A stretch of DNA of 64,000 bases from Streptomyces sp. NBC_00259 (GTDB taxonomy: Bacteria > Actinomycetota > Actinomycetes > Streptomycetales > Streptomycetaceae). The position numbers and the translations under genes are program-made. Positions 1 to 9,280 of this stretch are shown here, piece by piece. Numbering within the stretch: the stretch's first letter is position 1; each line of letters starts with the position of its first letter. The stretch spans positions 7,319,501 to 7,383,500 of the forward strand of contig NZ_CP108080.1 of NCBI RefSeq assembly GCF_036181745.1. Direction: 5' to 3'. Under the pieces are notes generated by a model. It searched no databases and was not told the origin of the DNA. It saw nothing but the letters and a program-made list of their open reading frames with translations.

Positions 1-933
1 CTCGCCCGCAAGGCGTGGCAGCACATCCAGGAGGTCGAGGCGGCCGGCGGCATGGCCCAGGCCATCGACGCCGGCATCCCCAAGCTGCGCGTGGAGGAGG
101 CCGCCGCCCGCACCCAGGCCCGTATCGACTCCGGACGGCAGCCCGTCATCGGCGTCAACAAGTACCGGGTCGCCAACGACGAGCAGATCGACGTCCTCAA
201 GGTCGACAACTCCTCCGTGCGCGCCCAGCAGATCGCGAAGCTGCGCAGGCTGCGCGAGGAACGCGACGAGAACGCCTGCCAGGACGCGCTGCGCGCGCTG
301 ACCGCGGGCGCCGAGGGAACGGCCAACCTGCTGGAGCTCGCGGTGAACGCGGCCCGGGCCAAGGCCACCGTCGGCGAGATCTCGGACGCCCTGGAGAAGG
401 TGTACGGCCGGCACGCGGGCCAGATCCGTACGATCTCCGGCGTGTACCGCAACGAGGCAGGGGAGTCGCCGTCCGTGGAACGCACCAGGGGCCTGGTCGA
501 GCGCTTCGAGGAGGCCGAGGGCCGCCGTCCGCGCATCCTCGTCGCCAAGATGGGCCAGGACGGCCACGACCGCGGCCAGAAGGTCATCGCCACCGCCTTC
601 GCCGACCTCGGCTTCGACGTGGACGTCGGCCCGCTGTTCCAGACCCCGGCCGAGGTGGCCCGGCAGGCGGTGGAGGCGGATGTGCACGTCGTCGGCGTCT
701 CCTCGCTCGCGGCAGGCCATCTGACCCTCGTCCCGGCGCTGCGCGAGCAGCTCGCGGAGGAGGGCCGCGACGACATCATGATCGTCGTGGGCGGGGTGAT
801 CCCGCCGCAGGACGTGCCCACCCTGCTGGAGATGGGCGCCGCGGCGGTCTTCCCGCCCGGCACCGTCATCCCCGACGCGGCCCACGACCTGGTCGAGCGC
901 CTCGCCGCGGCGCTGGGCCACGACGGGCTGTAG
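1..933 (+). CDS. mutB: Methylmalonyl-CoA mutase large subunit, C-terminal part (5' end outside window)
   Basis: The reading frame is open from the first base, so about 310 C-terminal residues of a longer protein are visible. The last 130 or so form a cobalamin-binding domain: the base-off/His-on motif DGHDRG lies near visible residues 186-191, followed by SSLAAGH and VVGGVIPP, which shape the B12 nucleotide tail pocket. The part before it is the end of the catalytic TIM barrel and the linker. The enzyme interconverts (R)-methylmalonyl-CoA and succinyl-CoA and supplies or drains methylmalonyl-CoA for polyketides in actinomycetes. meaB follows after 6 nt, as is usual for this mutase. Isobutyryl-CoA mutase is the main alternative, but the fused B12 domain favours the MutB type. 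Confidence 0.93.
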   Translation, partial: LARKAWQHIQEVEAAGGMAQAIDAGIPKLRVEEAAARTQARIDSGRQPVIGVNKYRVANDEQIDVLKVDNSSVRAQQIAKLRRLREERDENACQDALRALTAGAEGTANLLELAVNAARAKATVGEISDALEKVYGRHAGQIRTISGVYRNEAGESPSVERTRGLVERFEEAEGRRPRILVAKMGQDGHDRGQKVIATAFADLGFDVDVGPLFQTPAEVARQAVEADVHVVGVSSLAAGHLTLVPALREQLAEEGRDDIMIVVGGVIPPQDVPTLLEMGAAAVFPPGTVIPDAAHDLVERLAAALGHDGL

Positions 934-939
934 CCGCGG

Positions 940-1923
940 ATGGCCATCGACCTCGACAGCTACGTGAAGGGCGTACTCGACGGGAAGCGGGCCTACATCG
1001 CCCGCGCCATCACCCTCGTCGAGTCCACCCGCCCCGACCACCGGGCCCTGGCCCAGCGGCTCCTGACGGAGTTGCTGCCGCACAGCGGCGACGCACGGCG
1101 GATCGGGATCAGCGGGGTGCCCGGGGTGGGCAAGTCCACCTTCATCGACGCCTTCGGCACGATGCTGACCGGGCTCGGCCACCGGGTGGCGGTGCTCGCC
1201 GTCGACCCGTCCTCCAGCCGCACGGGCGGCTCCATCCTCGGCGACAAGACGAGGATGGAGCGCCTCGCGGTGGATCCGGCGGCCTTCGTCCGGCCGTCGC
1301 CGTCGGCGGGCACCCTCGGCGGTGTGGCGAAGGCGACGCGCGAGTCCATGGTCGTGATGGAGGCGGCCGGTCACGACGTCGTCCTGGTGGAGACCGTCGG
1401 CGTCGGCCAGTCCGAGACGGCCGTCGCGGGCATGGTCGACTCGTTCCTGCTGCTCACCCTCGCCCGCACCGGCGACCAGCTCCAGGGCATCAAGAAGGGC
1501 GTCCTGGAACTGGCCGACGTCATCGCGGTCAACAAGGCCGACGGCCCGCACGAGCGCGACGCACGGGCCGCCGCCCGTGAACTCGCGGGCGCGCTGCGGC
1601 TGATGTACCCGGCCGACGCGGCCTGGACCCCGCCGGTGCTGAGTTGCAGCGCCCGGGAGTCCAGCGGACTCGACACCGTCTGGGACCGCCTGGAGCAGCA
1701 CCGCACCCTGCTCGACGCGGGCGGCAGACTCGCCGCCAAGCGCCGTGACCAGCAGGTCGAATGGGCCTGGGCGATGGTCAAGGACGAACTCCTGGGACGG
1801 CTGCGCTCCCATCCCGCCGTACGCGCGCTCGGCCCCGGGCTCGAACAGCAGGTGCGTGACGGCGCGCTGACCACCACGCTCGCCGCCGAACGCATCCTGG
1901 AGGCGTTCGGCCGCGACGGTTGA
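940..1923 (+). CDS. meaB: Methylmalonyl-CoA mutase-associated GTPase MeaB (ArgK family)
   Basis: This 327-residue G3E-family GTPase loads and protects adenosylcobalamin on methylmalonyl-CoA mutase. The Walker A loop GVPGVGKST lies at residues 59-67. Further along are the DPSSSRTGGSILGDKTRM segment, the Walker B region LVETVGVGQSE and the base-specificity motif NKADG. The ATG lies 6 nt after the mutB stop, so the pair is cotranscribed and probably translationally coupled. Length and motif order match the family and nothing looks damaged. It is convergent with the lipid kinase gene, with only 33 nt between stops. Confidence 0.95.
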   Translation: MAIDLDSYVKGVLDGKRAYIARAITLVESTRPDHRALAQRLLTELLPHSGDARRIGISGVPGVGKSTFIDAFGTMLTGLGHRVAVLAVDPSSSRTGGSILGDKTRMERLAVDPAAFVRPSPSAGTLGGVAKATRESMVVMEAAGHDVVLVETVGVGQSETAVAGMVDSFLLLTLARTGDQLQGIKKGVLELADVIAVNKADGPHERDARAAARELAGALRLMYPADAAWTPPVLSCSARESSGLDTVWDRLEQHRTLLDAGGRLAAKRRDQQVEWAWAMVKDELLGRLRSHPAVRALGPGLEQQVRDGALTTTLAAERILEAFGRDG

Positions 1924-1956
1924 CGACGTCGGGGACGGGACGGGGCAGGGGCCGCG

Positions 1957-3270
1957 TCAGCGCGCGAGCGCCAGCATCGCCAGCCGGCGCCAGCTCAGCC
2001 GGGGCCGGGAGCGCGGCACTCCGGGCCGGTGGCGCGGCACCCGCACCCGCAGCGCCCGCGGCCGGACGGTGCAGCGTACGGGTACGGGCAGGGTGAGCGC
2101 CTCGCCGTCCACGCCCACCTGCACCTCCGGCGCGTCGGCGTCCACGACGACCTCGCGGGCGGTGAGCAGCGTGAAGCCGGGCGAGCGTTCGCCGCGCAGC
2201 AGGTCCGCCGCCTGCGCGGCGCTGTCCACGGTGACGCCCACGATGCCGAGGACGCCCCTGTCCAGACGGTCCCGGCGCGCGACCGACGCCCGGTCACCCG
2301 GCCGGTAGGGGTTGTTGCTCACCAGCACGGCCTGCGGTGAGCCGATCGTGACATCCGCCGCCCGCACGGTCAGCCGCGGCCCGGCCCGGTGCGTCAGCAC
2401 GTCGGGGAACAGCTGAAGGACGGTGCCGACCTTGTCGTCGCGGTACGCGTCGCTCTGCACGACCAGTGCATAGGCCCCGAACGACGCGTTGTTGACGAAG
2501 ACCCGGTCACCGATGACCCCGAGGTCGACCGTCAGTTCGACCCCGTCGGTCAGGGCGTCCAGCGCCGCCGAGGGATCCTCCCGGTCGAGCCCGAGATCGA
2601 GCGCGAAGTGGTTCCGGGTCCCGGCCGGGACCACCAGGAACGGCACCTCGTGCTCCGCGGCGACCCCGGCGACCAGCGCCTGGGTGCCGTCCCCTCCGGC
2701 CACCCCGAGCAGATCCGCACCCTCGGCGACGGCCTCGCGCGCGAGCGCCGCGACATCGCTCGGACGGTCCGGATCCAGCATGAACACCCGCGCCCCCGCG
2801 GCCTCCGCCTTCTCCCGCAGTCCGAAACGCTCCACCTTCCCCCCGCCGGAGCGGGGATTCATGATCAGGAACGGTCGTGCGGCACGTCTCGCCGCGACCA
2901 CGGGCTGAGTCGTCCGCCTGGCGTCGACGGCCAGCGCCTCCCAGCCGGAGCCCACCGCGACCGTTCCCAGGAAGAGACACAGCACCAGCAGCCACAGCAT
3001 TCCCGAGCGGATCTGCAGCACGATCACCACCACCGGGGCGGCCACCGCCAGGACCGTGGCGCAGACGCGCACCGGTCCCCGCCGGGTCAGCGCCCACCAC
3101 AGCGCCGCGGCCGTCACGACGGTCCCGGCGATCACCTGCACCACCAGCGCGAGGCCGCCGAGCCCGGAAGCGACCAGCAGAACCACCACCGCGGCGGCCG
3201 CCAGGATCGCCAGCCGCGCGCACCAGCGCTGGATACGGACCGTGTGTGCCTTCGCGCCGACGCCGTTCAT
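1957..3270 (-). CDS. Membrane-anchored diacylglycerol/sphingosine kinase-like lipid kinase
   Basis: The product has 437 residues with the start set at ATG 3270, because GGAGGTGTC sits directly upstream; the longer open frame to 3408 lacks such a site. Residues 20-110 contain three or four hydrophobic helices. The soluble part is a DAGK catalytic domain with NPRSGGGK at 138-145 and the nucleotide-binding GGDGT at 192-196, then NNPY and a VDGE-type C-terminal beta-sandwich. Such enzymes phosphorylate diacylglycerol or related lipids (YegS/DgkB type). The membrane-spanning N-terminus is an addition common in actinomycete members. The physiological substrate cannot be read from sequence. It diverges from the LAL regulator with about 150 nt between starts. 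Confidence 0.85.
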   Translation of the reverse strand: MNGVGAKAHTVRIQRWCARLAILAAAAVVVLLVASGLGGLALVVQVIAGTVVTAAALWWALTRRGPVRVCATVLAVAAPVVVIVLQIRSGMLWLLVLCLFLGTVAVGSGWEALAVDARRTTQPVVAARRAARPFLIMNPRSGGGKVERFGLREKAEAAGARVFMLDPDRPSDVAALAREAVAEGADLLGVAGGDGTQALVAGVAAEHEVPFLVVPAGTRNHFALDLGLDREDPSAALDALTDGVELTVDLGVIGDRVFVNNASFGAYALVVQSDAYRDDKVGTVLQLFPDVLTHRAGPRLTVRAADVTIGSPQAVLVSNNPYRPGDRASVARRDRLDRGVLGIVGVTVDSAAQAADLLRGERSPGFTLLTAREVVVDADAPEVQVGVDGEALTLPVPVRCTVRPRALRVRVPRHRPGVPRSRPRLSWRRLAMLALAR

Positions 3271-3422
3271 GACACCTCCGGTCCTGACCTTCCTACCGCC
3301 ATTGCACAACCGCACGGGGCGGCGCGCCTCCCCGCCGGCCGCGGCCGAGGGCGCGTCACGGCGCCGATGGCGATCATGGAAGGCCGCTGGGATCATGAGG
3401 GCTGACAACGGACGGCACGGCG

Positions 3423-6116
3423 GTGGAACGCATGGCCGAGGACGCCCAGCTGCATCCCAGCGGTGACCCGCTGCTTGCCGCGAAGTTCGCGGTACCCGTC
3501 GTACCCCCTGCCTTCGTGGCGCGAAAGCGGCTCCTCGACCGGCTCACGGAGGCCACCCAGGGCCCCTTGACCGTGATCACCGGCCCGGCGGGCGCGGGCA
3601 AGACCAGCCTCGCCGCCTCATGGCAGTCCGAGCACCTGGCGCCCGGCCCCGTGGTGTGGCTCACCCTGGAGAACGACGACCACGCACCCGGTGTGTTCTG
3701 GGCCTATGTCCTCGGCGCCTTCCGCTACCACCGGGTGCCGCTGCCCGACGGCGTCGGCAGCCCGTCCAGCGCCGACAACGTCGACCACTCGCTCATCGTG
3801 CGCCTCGCCTCCGCGCTGGCCGAACTGCGCGGCCCGGTCGTCCTCGTACTCGACGGACTCGAGCACACGGCCGCCCACGACGTTGCCGCGGAGCTGGACT
3901 TCGTCCTCGCCCACGCCGGACCGCAGCTGCGCCTCGTCCTCCTCGGCCGGGTCGATCCCGCACTCCCGCTGCACCGCTACCGCGCGGAGGCCCGTATCTG
4001 CGAGATCCGCGGCTCCGAACTGGCCTTCAGCCCGCGCGAGACGGACCGGCTGCTGCGCTGCCACGGACTGCAGCCCTCCAAGGAAAGCGTGACCGCGCTC
4101 ACCGAGCGGACCCAGGGCTGGGCCGCCGGCCTGCGCCTGTGTGCCCTTGCCATGCAACGGACCGAGGACGCCGAGCAGTTCGCCCAGTCCTTCGCGGCCT
4201 CGCAGAACGCCGTCGCCGACTACCTGATGGCCGAGGTCCTGGCCGTCCAGCCCGACACCACCCAGGATCTGCTCATCCGGACCAGCATCCTCACCCACGT
4301 GCATCCGGAACTCGCCGACGCCCTCACCGGACGCGCCGACGGCGAGCTGATCCTCGGCCGGCTCGTCCGCGAGAACGCGTTCGTCGAGCCCATCGGCGAC
4401 ACCGCCTGGTACCGCTGCCACCCGCTGTTCGCGGAGGTCCTCCGCGCCCATCTGCGCAGCCGCAGCCCCGAGCTGGGCGCACCCCTGCACCGTGAGGCGG
4501 CGCACTGGCTCGACCGGCACGACCGGCTGACCGACGCGCTCGAACACGCCGCCGCCGCGGACGCGTGGACGTACGCGGCGGGCCTCCTCGTCGACCGGCT
4601 CGCCGCCGCACGGCTGCTCACCGGCCCGGACAGCCACCGGCTCGAACGGCTGTTCCGTGCCATGCCGGACGGGCTGCCCGGCACCGCGCCCGCCCTCGCC
4701 GCGGCCGCGTGCGCCCTCGCCCGCGGCGACACCGTCGCGAGCCGCAAGCACCTCGCGGGCGCCGGCGAGAACGGTGACGCGACCGTCGAGAGCCGGTTGA
4801 CCGGGGCACTGCTGCGGCTCCTCACCGACGGCGGGGCACACCGGCCCGCCCAGGAGGCGTCCGACCCCGGCCGTGAGGTGCGCGTCCTCATGGAGCAGGT
4901 GGACCGCGACACGCTGGGGCGGCATCCCGAGATCGAGGCGCTCCGCCGCTACGGCCTGGCCCGCGCACACCTCGGCGCGGGCCGTCGCGCCGAGGCACGG
5001 GAGGCGTTCACCGCGGCGCTGGCAGCCGCCACGGACGAACAGACCTGGACGGTCCGCCACCACTGCCTGGGAGCCCTGGCCCTGACCGAGGCCGTCGACG
5101 GGATGCTGTGCGAGGCCGAGGCGCACGCCCGGGAGGGGCTCCAGGCCGCCGACGAGCACGGCATCCCCGTCGGCCACCGCACGGGACTGTGCCATCTCGC
5201 GCTCGCCGCCGTCGCCTCCGACCGCGGCGACCTCACCGGCGCCGGCCGGTATCTCGGCGCGGCGGTCGGGTCCGGCGCACCGACCTGGGACGCGCTGGGC
5301 GCCGCCGAGGCCGCGGTGCTGCGCTCCCGGCTCGAACTCGCCCACGGGCGTACGGCGGCGGCCCTGAGCGAGCTCGACGACGCATCCGTCTCCGCCGGCG
5401 GCGCGCCGTTCGCCGAGGGCGAGGCCGCGGGCCGCGTCGCCGTGGCCCGCTCCGCCGTCCACCTCGCCCGCGGCGATCCACGCGCGGCCCTCGGCGCGCT
5501 GCGCCGGGCTCCACGGACGGGTCCCGCGCACGCGGTCGCCTCCGCGGCCGCCCATCTCGCGGCAGGGGACACCGAACAGGCCCGCCGGCTGCTCGCCGCA
5601 CTCGGCGACGGGGAGGGCGACGGCGCCGGCGATGCCTGCCCTGGCGTGCGGGTCCGGGCGCTGCTCGTCGAGGCACAGGCCGCGGCGGCCGAGGACGACA
5701 TCGCACAGGCCGTGGCGCTCCTCGGCAGGGCCCTCGACACCGCGCGCCCGCAGCAGCTGCGCGCGCCGTTCACGGAACGGGGCCCATGGCTGCGGCATCT
5801 GCTCGCGCGTACACCCGAACTCGCCGACGCGCACGCCTGGCTCAGCGGCCGTCCCGCCGCCGCGGACGGGCGGCACGGACCGGGCACCGCGGGCGCGTCG
5901 CCCGCCGGGCCGCCGCTGCTGGTCGAGCGCCTCAGCAGGCGGGAACTCGACGTCCTGCGGTGCGCCGCACAGCTGATGTCGACCGACGAGATCGCGGCCG
6001 ACCTGTTCCTGTCCGTCAACACGGTCAAGACGCATCTGAAGAGCGTGTACCGCAAGTTGTCCGTCTCCCGCCGCAGCGAGGCGGTGCGGCGCGCCAGGGA
6101 CGCCGGTCTCCTGTGA
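3423..6116 (+). CDS. LuxR-family LAL (MalT-like) transcriptional activator
   Basis: This 897-residue regulator has the MalT-like plan: an N-terminal STAND NTPase with Walker A GPAGAGKTS near residues 54-62 and Walker B-like VVLVLDGLE; a winged-helix/TPR middle rich in Ala and Leu; and a C-terminal LuxR helix-turn-helix, including LSRRELDVLR and NTVKTHLKSVYRKL, ending in the last 60 residues. ATP and an unknown ligand would trigger oligomerisation and promoter binding. Start is GTG 3423 or ATG 3432; neither has a strong ribosome site. No partner gene is adjacent, so the target regulon is unknown. The long antisense frame over the whole gene is a shadow of GC-rich codons. Confidence 0.88.
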   Translation: MERMAEDAQLHPSGDPLLAAKFAVPVVPPAFVARKRLLDRLTEATQGPLTVITGPAGAGKTSLAASWQSEHLAPGPVVWLTLENDDHAPGVFWAYVLGAFRYHRVPLPDGVGSPSSADNVDHSLIVRLASALAELRGPVVLVLDGLEHTAAHDVAAELDFVLAHAGPQLRLVLLGRVDPALPLHRYRAEARICEIRGSELAFSPRETDRLLRCHGLQPSKESVTALTERTQGWAAGLRLCALAMQRTEDAEQFAQSFAASQNAVADYLMAEVLAVQPDTTQDLLIRTSILTHVHPELADALTGRADGELILGRLVRENAFVEPIGDTAWYRCHPLFAEVLRAHLRSRSPELGAPLHREAAHWLDRHDRLTDALEHAAAADAWTYAAGLLVDRLAAARLLTGPDSHRLERLFRAMPDGLPGTAPALAAAACALARGDTVASRKHLAGAGENGDATVESRLTGALLRLLTDGGAHRPAQEASDPGREVRVLMEQVDRDTLGRHPEIEALRRYGLARAHLGAGRRAEAREAFTAALAAATDEQTWTVRHHCLGALALTEAVDGMLCEAEAHAREGLQAADEHGIPVGHRTGLCHLALAAVASDRGDLTGAGRYLGAAVGSGAPTWDALGAAEAAVLRSRLELAHGRTAAALSELDDASVSAGGAPFAEGEAAGRVAVARSAVHLARGDPRAALGALRRAPRTGPAHAVASAAAHLAAGDTEQARRLLAALGDGEGDGAGDACPGVRVRALLVEAQAAAAEDDIAQAVALLGRALDTARPQQLRAPFTERGPWLRHLLARTPELADAHAWLSGRPAAADGRHGPGTAGASPAGPPLLVERLSRRELDVLRCAAQLMSTDEIAADLFLSVNTVKTHLKSVYRKLSVSRRSEAVRRARDAGLL

Positions 6117-6251
6117 TGCCACGCCCCTCGGTCCGTGCCCGGGACGACCGGCGCCAGGTCCGCGACCAGGTCACCTCATCCGGGTGATGTGCCGACGGCC
6201 GCCCGCACCGGACGATGGTGAACAGCCCCTAGCGCACGGGGAAGTGCTCGC

Positions 6252-6449
6252 ATGCGATACGAGTTCCGCGTCTCCGGTCAGCTGTCCCCGGCCGTCGCCG
6301 GTGCGTTTCCCGAGCTCGACGAAGCGACGGTGCCGCAGGAGACCGTCCTGTACGGTCCTGTCACCGACGAGGCACATCTGTACGGGCTGCTCGTCCGCTT
6401 CCAGGACCTCGGACTGCACGTCGTGGAACTGCGCCGGCTGCCCGACTGA
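6252..6449 (+). CDS. Small conserved-looking protein, function unknown
   Basis: A 65-residue acidic protein starting at ATG 6252 behind a GGGGAAG ribosome site at good spacing. Codons are G/C-ending like the neighbours, and the product has no membrane segment. It has a regular alternation of hydrophobic and polar residues (MRYEFRVSGQLS at the start, LHVVELRRL at the end), suggesting a compact alpha/beta fold of a few strands and a helix. It follows the LAL gene by 135 nt and may be transcribed separately. I do not recognise a named family. Confidence 0.6.
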   Translation: MRYEFRVSGQLSPAVAGAFPELDEATVPQETVLYGPVTDEAHLYGLLVRFQDLGLHVVELRRLPD

Positions 6450-6526
6450 CCTGGCCTGCGGACCTCCGGCCCTCGGCTGCCCGGCTCCCCGGCTCCTGGA
6501 CCTCCGGTCCGGCAACCCGTCCGCCG

Positions 6527-7804
6527 TCAGGCGGCTTCGTCGGCGTCGGCCGTACGCTCCCGCAGCCGTGGATCCCGCTCCGACGCCCTCGCGTACCAGG
6601 CCCCGTACCGCTCGCTCAGCCGCACTGCCGTCACCCCGTGCAGCAGCACGCTCAGGGCCACGGTGACGGCGACGACCCGGCCGGGGAGCGACGCCTCGGG
6701 CCCGTACTCCTTGACCACGAGCAGTCCCAGGACCAGCGACGCCAGGCCCCGCGGTCCGAACCATCCCACGTACGCCACCGTGGGCCGCCGCAGCCCGCTC
6801 CCGACGAGGGAGAGCGCCACCGGCACCATCCGTACGACGGTCAGGCTCAGCACCGCGTAGACGACGGTCCGCCAGTCCAGGTGCCCCAGCGCCGGCCCCA
6901 GCAGCACGGCACCGAACACGAGGAAACTCATGCCCGCGAGCAGCGAGGCGACGTTCTCGGCGAACTCGTGGCTCCGGTCGCCGCCCAGGTCCTCCGGCGA
7001 CGAGCCACGGCGCAGGAACACGGCGAAGGCGATCCCGCCGCACCAGGCGGCGATGAACCCGCTCCCGCCGACGAGGACCGCCAGCCCGTACGACGCCAGG
7101 GTGGTGGCCAGGACCAGCAGCTGGCGCCCTTCCCGGCCCACCCAGCCGGCGGAACGCGCCACATGCAGCAGCCGGCCGGCCACGGCGCCGGCGCCGAGTC
7201 CGAGCAGCGCGCTGAGCACCAGCGAACGCCAGAAGATGCCGGCGAGGCCCTGCTCATGGGCGGCCGTCCCCGGCAGCGCCGCGAGAAGGAGGAGGAAGAC
7301 CGGAAGGATGATGCCGTCGCCGACGCCGCACTCGGCGTTGAGACCGTTGCGGACGACCGGCGGCACCCGCGGCGAGGCGATGGCGGTCCGGCACACCGCC
7401 GCGTCGGTGGGCGTCAGGATCGTCGCGACGAGCGCCAGTTCCCACAAGGTCAGCCCGGGCAGCAGGGGCCAGGCCAGCAGCCATCCCGCCGCGATGGTGA
7501 GCGGCAGTCCGATCAGGAGCAGCCGCAGCGGCAGAAAGCGTCCGCGGTGCAGCTGCCGCCCGCGCAGCTGCAGGGCGTCGGTGAAGAGGACCAGGGCGAG
7601 CGCCGCCTCGACCAGGACGAGGACCGGGCCCGCGTCGTGCGCCAGACCGAAGAGATCGAGGCCCGCGGGGCCGATGAGCACTCCGCAGCCGGTGAAGAAC
7701 AGCGGCCCGGTGAGCGCCGTGGTGGAGATCCGACGCGACACCAGCGCATAGCCGGCCGTGACCGTCGCCACCGCCACCGCGGTCAGGGCGCTCCCTCCGC
7801 TCAC
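6527..7804 (-). CDS. CPA1-type sodium/proton (cation/proton) antiporter
   Basis: A 425-residue integral membrane protein with about 12 hydrophobic segments. The Na_H_Exchanger core includes the unwound-helix stretch TPTDAAVC, NAECGVGDGI and WFGPRGLASLVL near the C-terminus. It should exchange monovalent cations for protons at the cytoplasmic membrane. The start is set at GTG 7804, preceded by GAGGGG. The open frame runs on to 8038 through an 18-bp tandem repeat that would add an arginine-rich tail and is more likely non-coding. There is no C-terminal TrkA or USP domain. It diverges from the PLDc_N/SHOCT gene. Confidence 0.85.
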   Translation of the reverse strand: MSGGSALTAVAVATVTAGYALVSRRISTTALTGPLFFTGCGVLIGPAGLDLFGLAHDAGPVLVLVEAALALVLFTDALQLRGRQLHRGRFLPLRLLLIGLPLTIAAGWLLAWPLLPGLTLWELALVATILTPTDAAVCRTAIASPRVPPVVRNGLNAECGVGDGIILPVFLLLLAALPGTAAHEQGLAGIFWRSLVLSALLGLGAGAVAGRLLHVARSAGWVGREGRQLLVLATTLASYGLAVLVGGSGFIAAWCGGIAFAVFLRRGSSPEDLGGDRSHEFAENVASLLAGMSFLVFGAVLLGPALGHLDWRTVVYAVLSLTVVRMVPVALSLVGSGLRRPTVAYVGWFGPRGLASLVLGLLVVKEYGPEASLPGRVVAVTVALSVLLHGVTAVRLSERYGAWYARASERDPRLRERTADADEAA

Positions 7805-7892
7805 GTACCCCTCACCCACCCGACCTGTGGCATCACGGACCGGTTCATCGTCGGTCACACCGTCACGGCCGCCCGGCACCGACACGACGGGA

Positions 7893-7980
7893 CGGCGCCT
7901 CCTCCCGGCACGGCGCCTCCTCCCGGCACGGCGCCTCCTCCCGGCACGGCGCCTCCTCCCGGCACGGCGCCTCCCCTCCC
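7893..7980. repeat. 18-bp tandem repeat, four perfect copies plus a degenerate fifth
   Basis: The unit CGGCGCCTCCTCCCGGCA repeats head to tail at 7893, 7911, 7929 and 7947, and decays after 7965. It lies in the 284-nt gap between the divergent antiporter and PLDc_N genes, about 90 nt upstream of the antiporter start chosen here. If the longer frame were used it would encode an Arg/Ala/Gly repeat. Confidence 0.95.
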
Positions 7981-8088
7981 GCACGGCCACCGATTCACCC
8001 GTGCGGGGTGAGGGAACCGCGCGCGGGCCGTCCCACACTGACGGCGAGCGGACGCCCGGCGTCCGATGGGAACGGCAGGAGGACGGCG

Positions 8089-8496
8089 ATGGACGGCACT
8101 GTCTACCTCGCGTACGACTATCCGGTTCTGGGCGCGTTCTGGACCGTGATGTGGATCTTCCTCTGGGTGATGTGGCTGATACTGCTCTTCCGGGTGATCA
8201 TGGACATCTTCCGTGACCACGAGATGAACGGATGGGCCAAGGCGGCCTGGCTGCTGTTCGTGCTGCTGATCCCGTTCCTCGGCGTGCTGGTCTACGTGAT
8301 CGTGCGCGGCAAGGAGATGGGCAAGCGCGAGATCCAGCAGGCGCAGCAACAGCAGGAAGCGTTCAACTCCTACATCCGGCAGACCGCCAAGGGCTCCGGC
8401 ACGGGCGAGGAGCTGGCCCGGCTCTCCGAACTCAAGGCCAAGGGTGACCTGAGCGAGGCCGAGTTCCAGCGGGCGAAGGAGAAGCTCCTGAGCTGA
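8089..8496 (+). CDS. Membrane protein with PLDc_N and SHOCT domains
   Basis: The 135-residue product starts at ATG 8089 after CAGGAGGA. Two transmembrane helices (about residues 12-38 and 50-72) carry the phospholipase-D-nuclease N-terminal signature (NGWAKAAWLLFVLLIPFLG). A glutamine-rich linker follows, then a C-terminal SHOCT helix pair (LARLSELKAKGDLSEAEFQR). This two-domain plan is common in Streptomyces and is not itself an enzyme; SHOCT is thought to mediate oligomerisation. The next gene begins 31 nt downstream on the same strand and also encodes a membrane protein, suggesting a small operon. Confidence 0.85.
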   Translation: MDGTVYLAYDYPVLGAFWTVMWIFLWVMWLILLFRVIMDIFRDHEMNGWAKAAWLLFVLLIPFLGVLVYVIVRGKEMGKREIQQAQQQQEAFNSYIRQTAKGSGTGEELARLSELKAKGDLSEAEFQRAKEKLLS

Positions 8497-8527
8497 CAGG
8501 AGCTGAGCATCGGCACGAGGGGACATC

Positions 8528-8992
8528 ATGACCGATTCGACCCGGACGACCGGCCCGACCGGCTCCACCGGCCCGACCGGCACGACGACCAAGCAGGCAC
8601 CCGCCACGGGCGGCCACGGGCTCCTGGCCGCAGGACTGGCCACCTTCGCCGCGGTGATACTGATCATCGCCGGATTCCTCGATCTGTTCCGGGGAATCAT
8701 GGCCATCGCCCACGACGACCTCTTCGTCACGACGCGGGGCTACGTCTTCCGCTTCGACCTCACCGCATGGGGCTGGCTGCATCTGATCTTCGGAGTCCTC
8801 GCCATCGTGGCGGGGTTCGCCCTCTTCAAGGCCGCCCTGTGGGCCCGGATCCTCGGCATCGTCCTCGCGGGCGTGCTGGTGATCGTCAACTTCCTGTCCC
8901 TGCCGTACTACCCGCTCTGGTCCCTGATCTCGATCGCGCTCTACATCGCCGTCATCTGGGCCCTGTGCGTCGTACGGCCGGACGACTTCTGA
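8528..8992 (+). CDS. DUF7144-like four-helix membrane protein
   Basis: A 154-residue protein with a Thr/Gly/Pro-rich cytoplasmic start (repeats of TGPTGS type) and four hydrophobic helices at about residues 30-55, 78-100, 104-124 and 128-148. Codons and the ribosome site (GAGGGG upstream of ATG 8528) are good. The pattern of a short soluble head and four closely spaced helices matches the DUF7144 family frequent in Streptomyces; its role is unknown. The flanking layout suggests cotranscription with the PLDc_N/SHOCT gene. Confidence 0.8.
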   Translation: MTDSTRTTGPTGSTGPTGTTTKQAPATGGHGLLAAGLATFAAVILIIAGFLDLFRGIMAIAHDDLFVTTRGYVFRFDLTAWGWLHLIFGVLAIVAGFALFKAALWARILGIVLAGVLVIVNFLSLPYYPLWSLISIALYIAVIWALCVVRPDDF

Positions 8993-9280
8993 CCGGCCCG
9001 GGCAGACCGGGCCGACCGGGCCGTCGGTGCCTCATGAAGTTACGCCGGGACAGGCCTCGAACCGGATCATGGGTCCACGCCAGGCGCGCCGGGCACGGTA
9101 CGCACACGGTCCGCGGCGGCACCTCGCAGGCGAGGAAGGCCCGGGCAGGAACCGCGGCCGGCTGCCCGGCCGGCTCATTCGCTTCCGCCCTCGGTGCGAC
9201 CCCGCCGCGCCCATGTGATGCACTGGGCTGGCGAGGGCGCACCACCAGGGACACCGAGCAGGAAGAGAGCAGGAGCAGCA
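8993..9280. other. 288-nt intergenic stretch, no supported gene
   Basis: The region between the membrane-protein gene and the hydrolase has only short overlapping open frames without ribosome sites. It contains GC-rich self-complementary runs near 8993-9035 that might act as a terminator, but none forms a clean stem-loop. The promoter of the hydrolase gene presumably lies here; I could not identify it. Confidence 0.5.

Noticed and set aside
3618..6122. Long antisense open frame (about 834 residues) over the LAL regulator
   Set aside because: Composition is Gly/Arg/Ala/Val-rich without domain motifs and mirrors the GC-rich third-position bias of the real gene on the plus strand, which has full STAND and LuxR motifs.
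7805..8038. N-terminal extension of the antiporter through the 18-bp repeat
   Set aside because: It would add an Arg-rich, non-hydrophobic tail unlike the family, and a GAGGGG ribosome site precedes the inner GTG at 7804.
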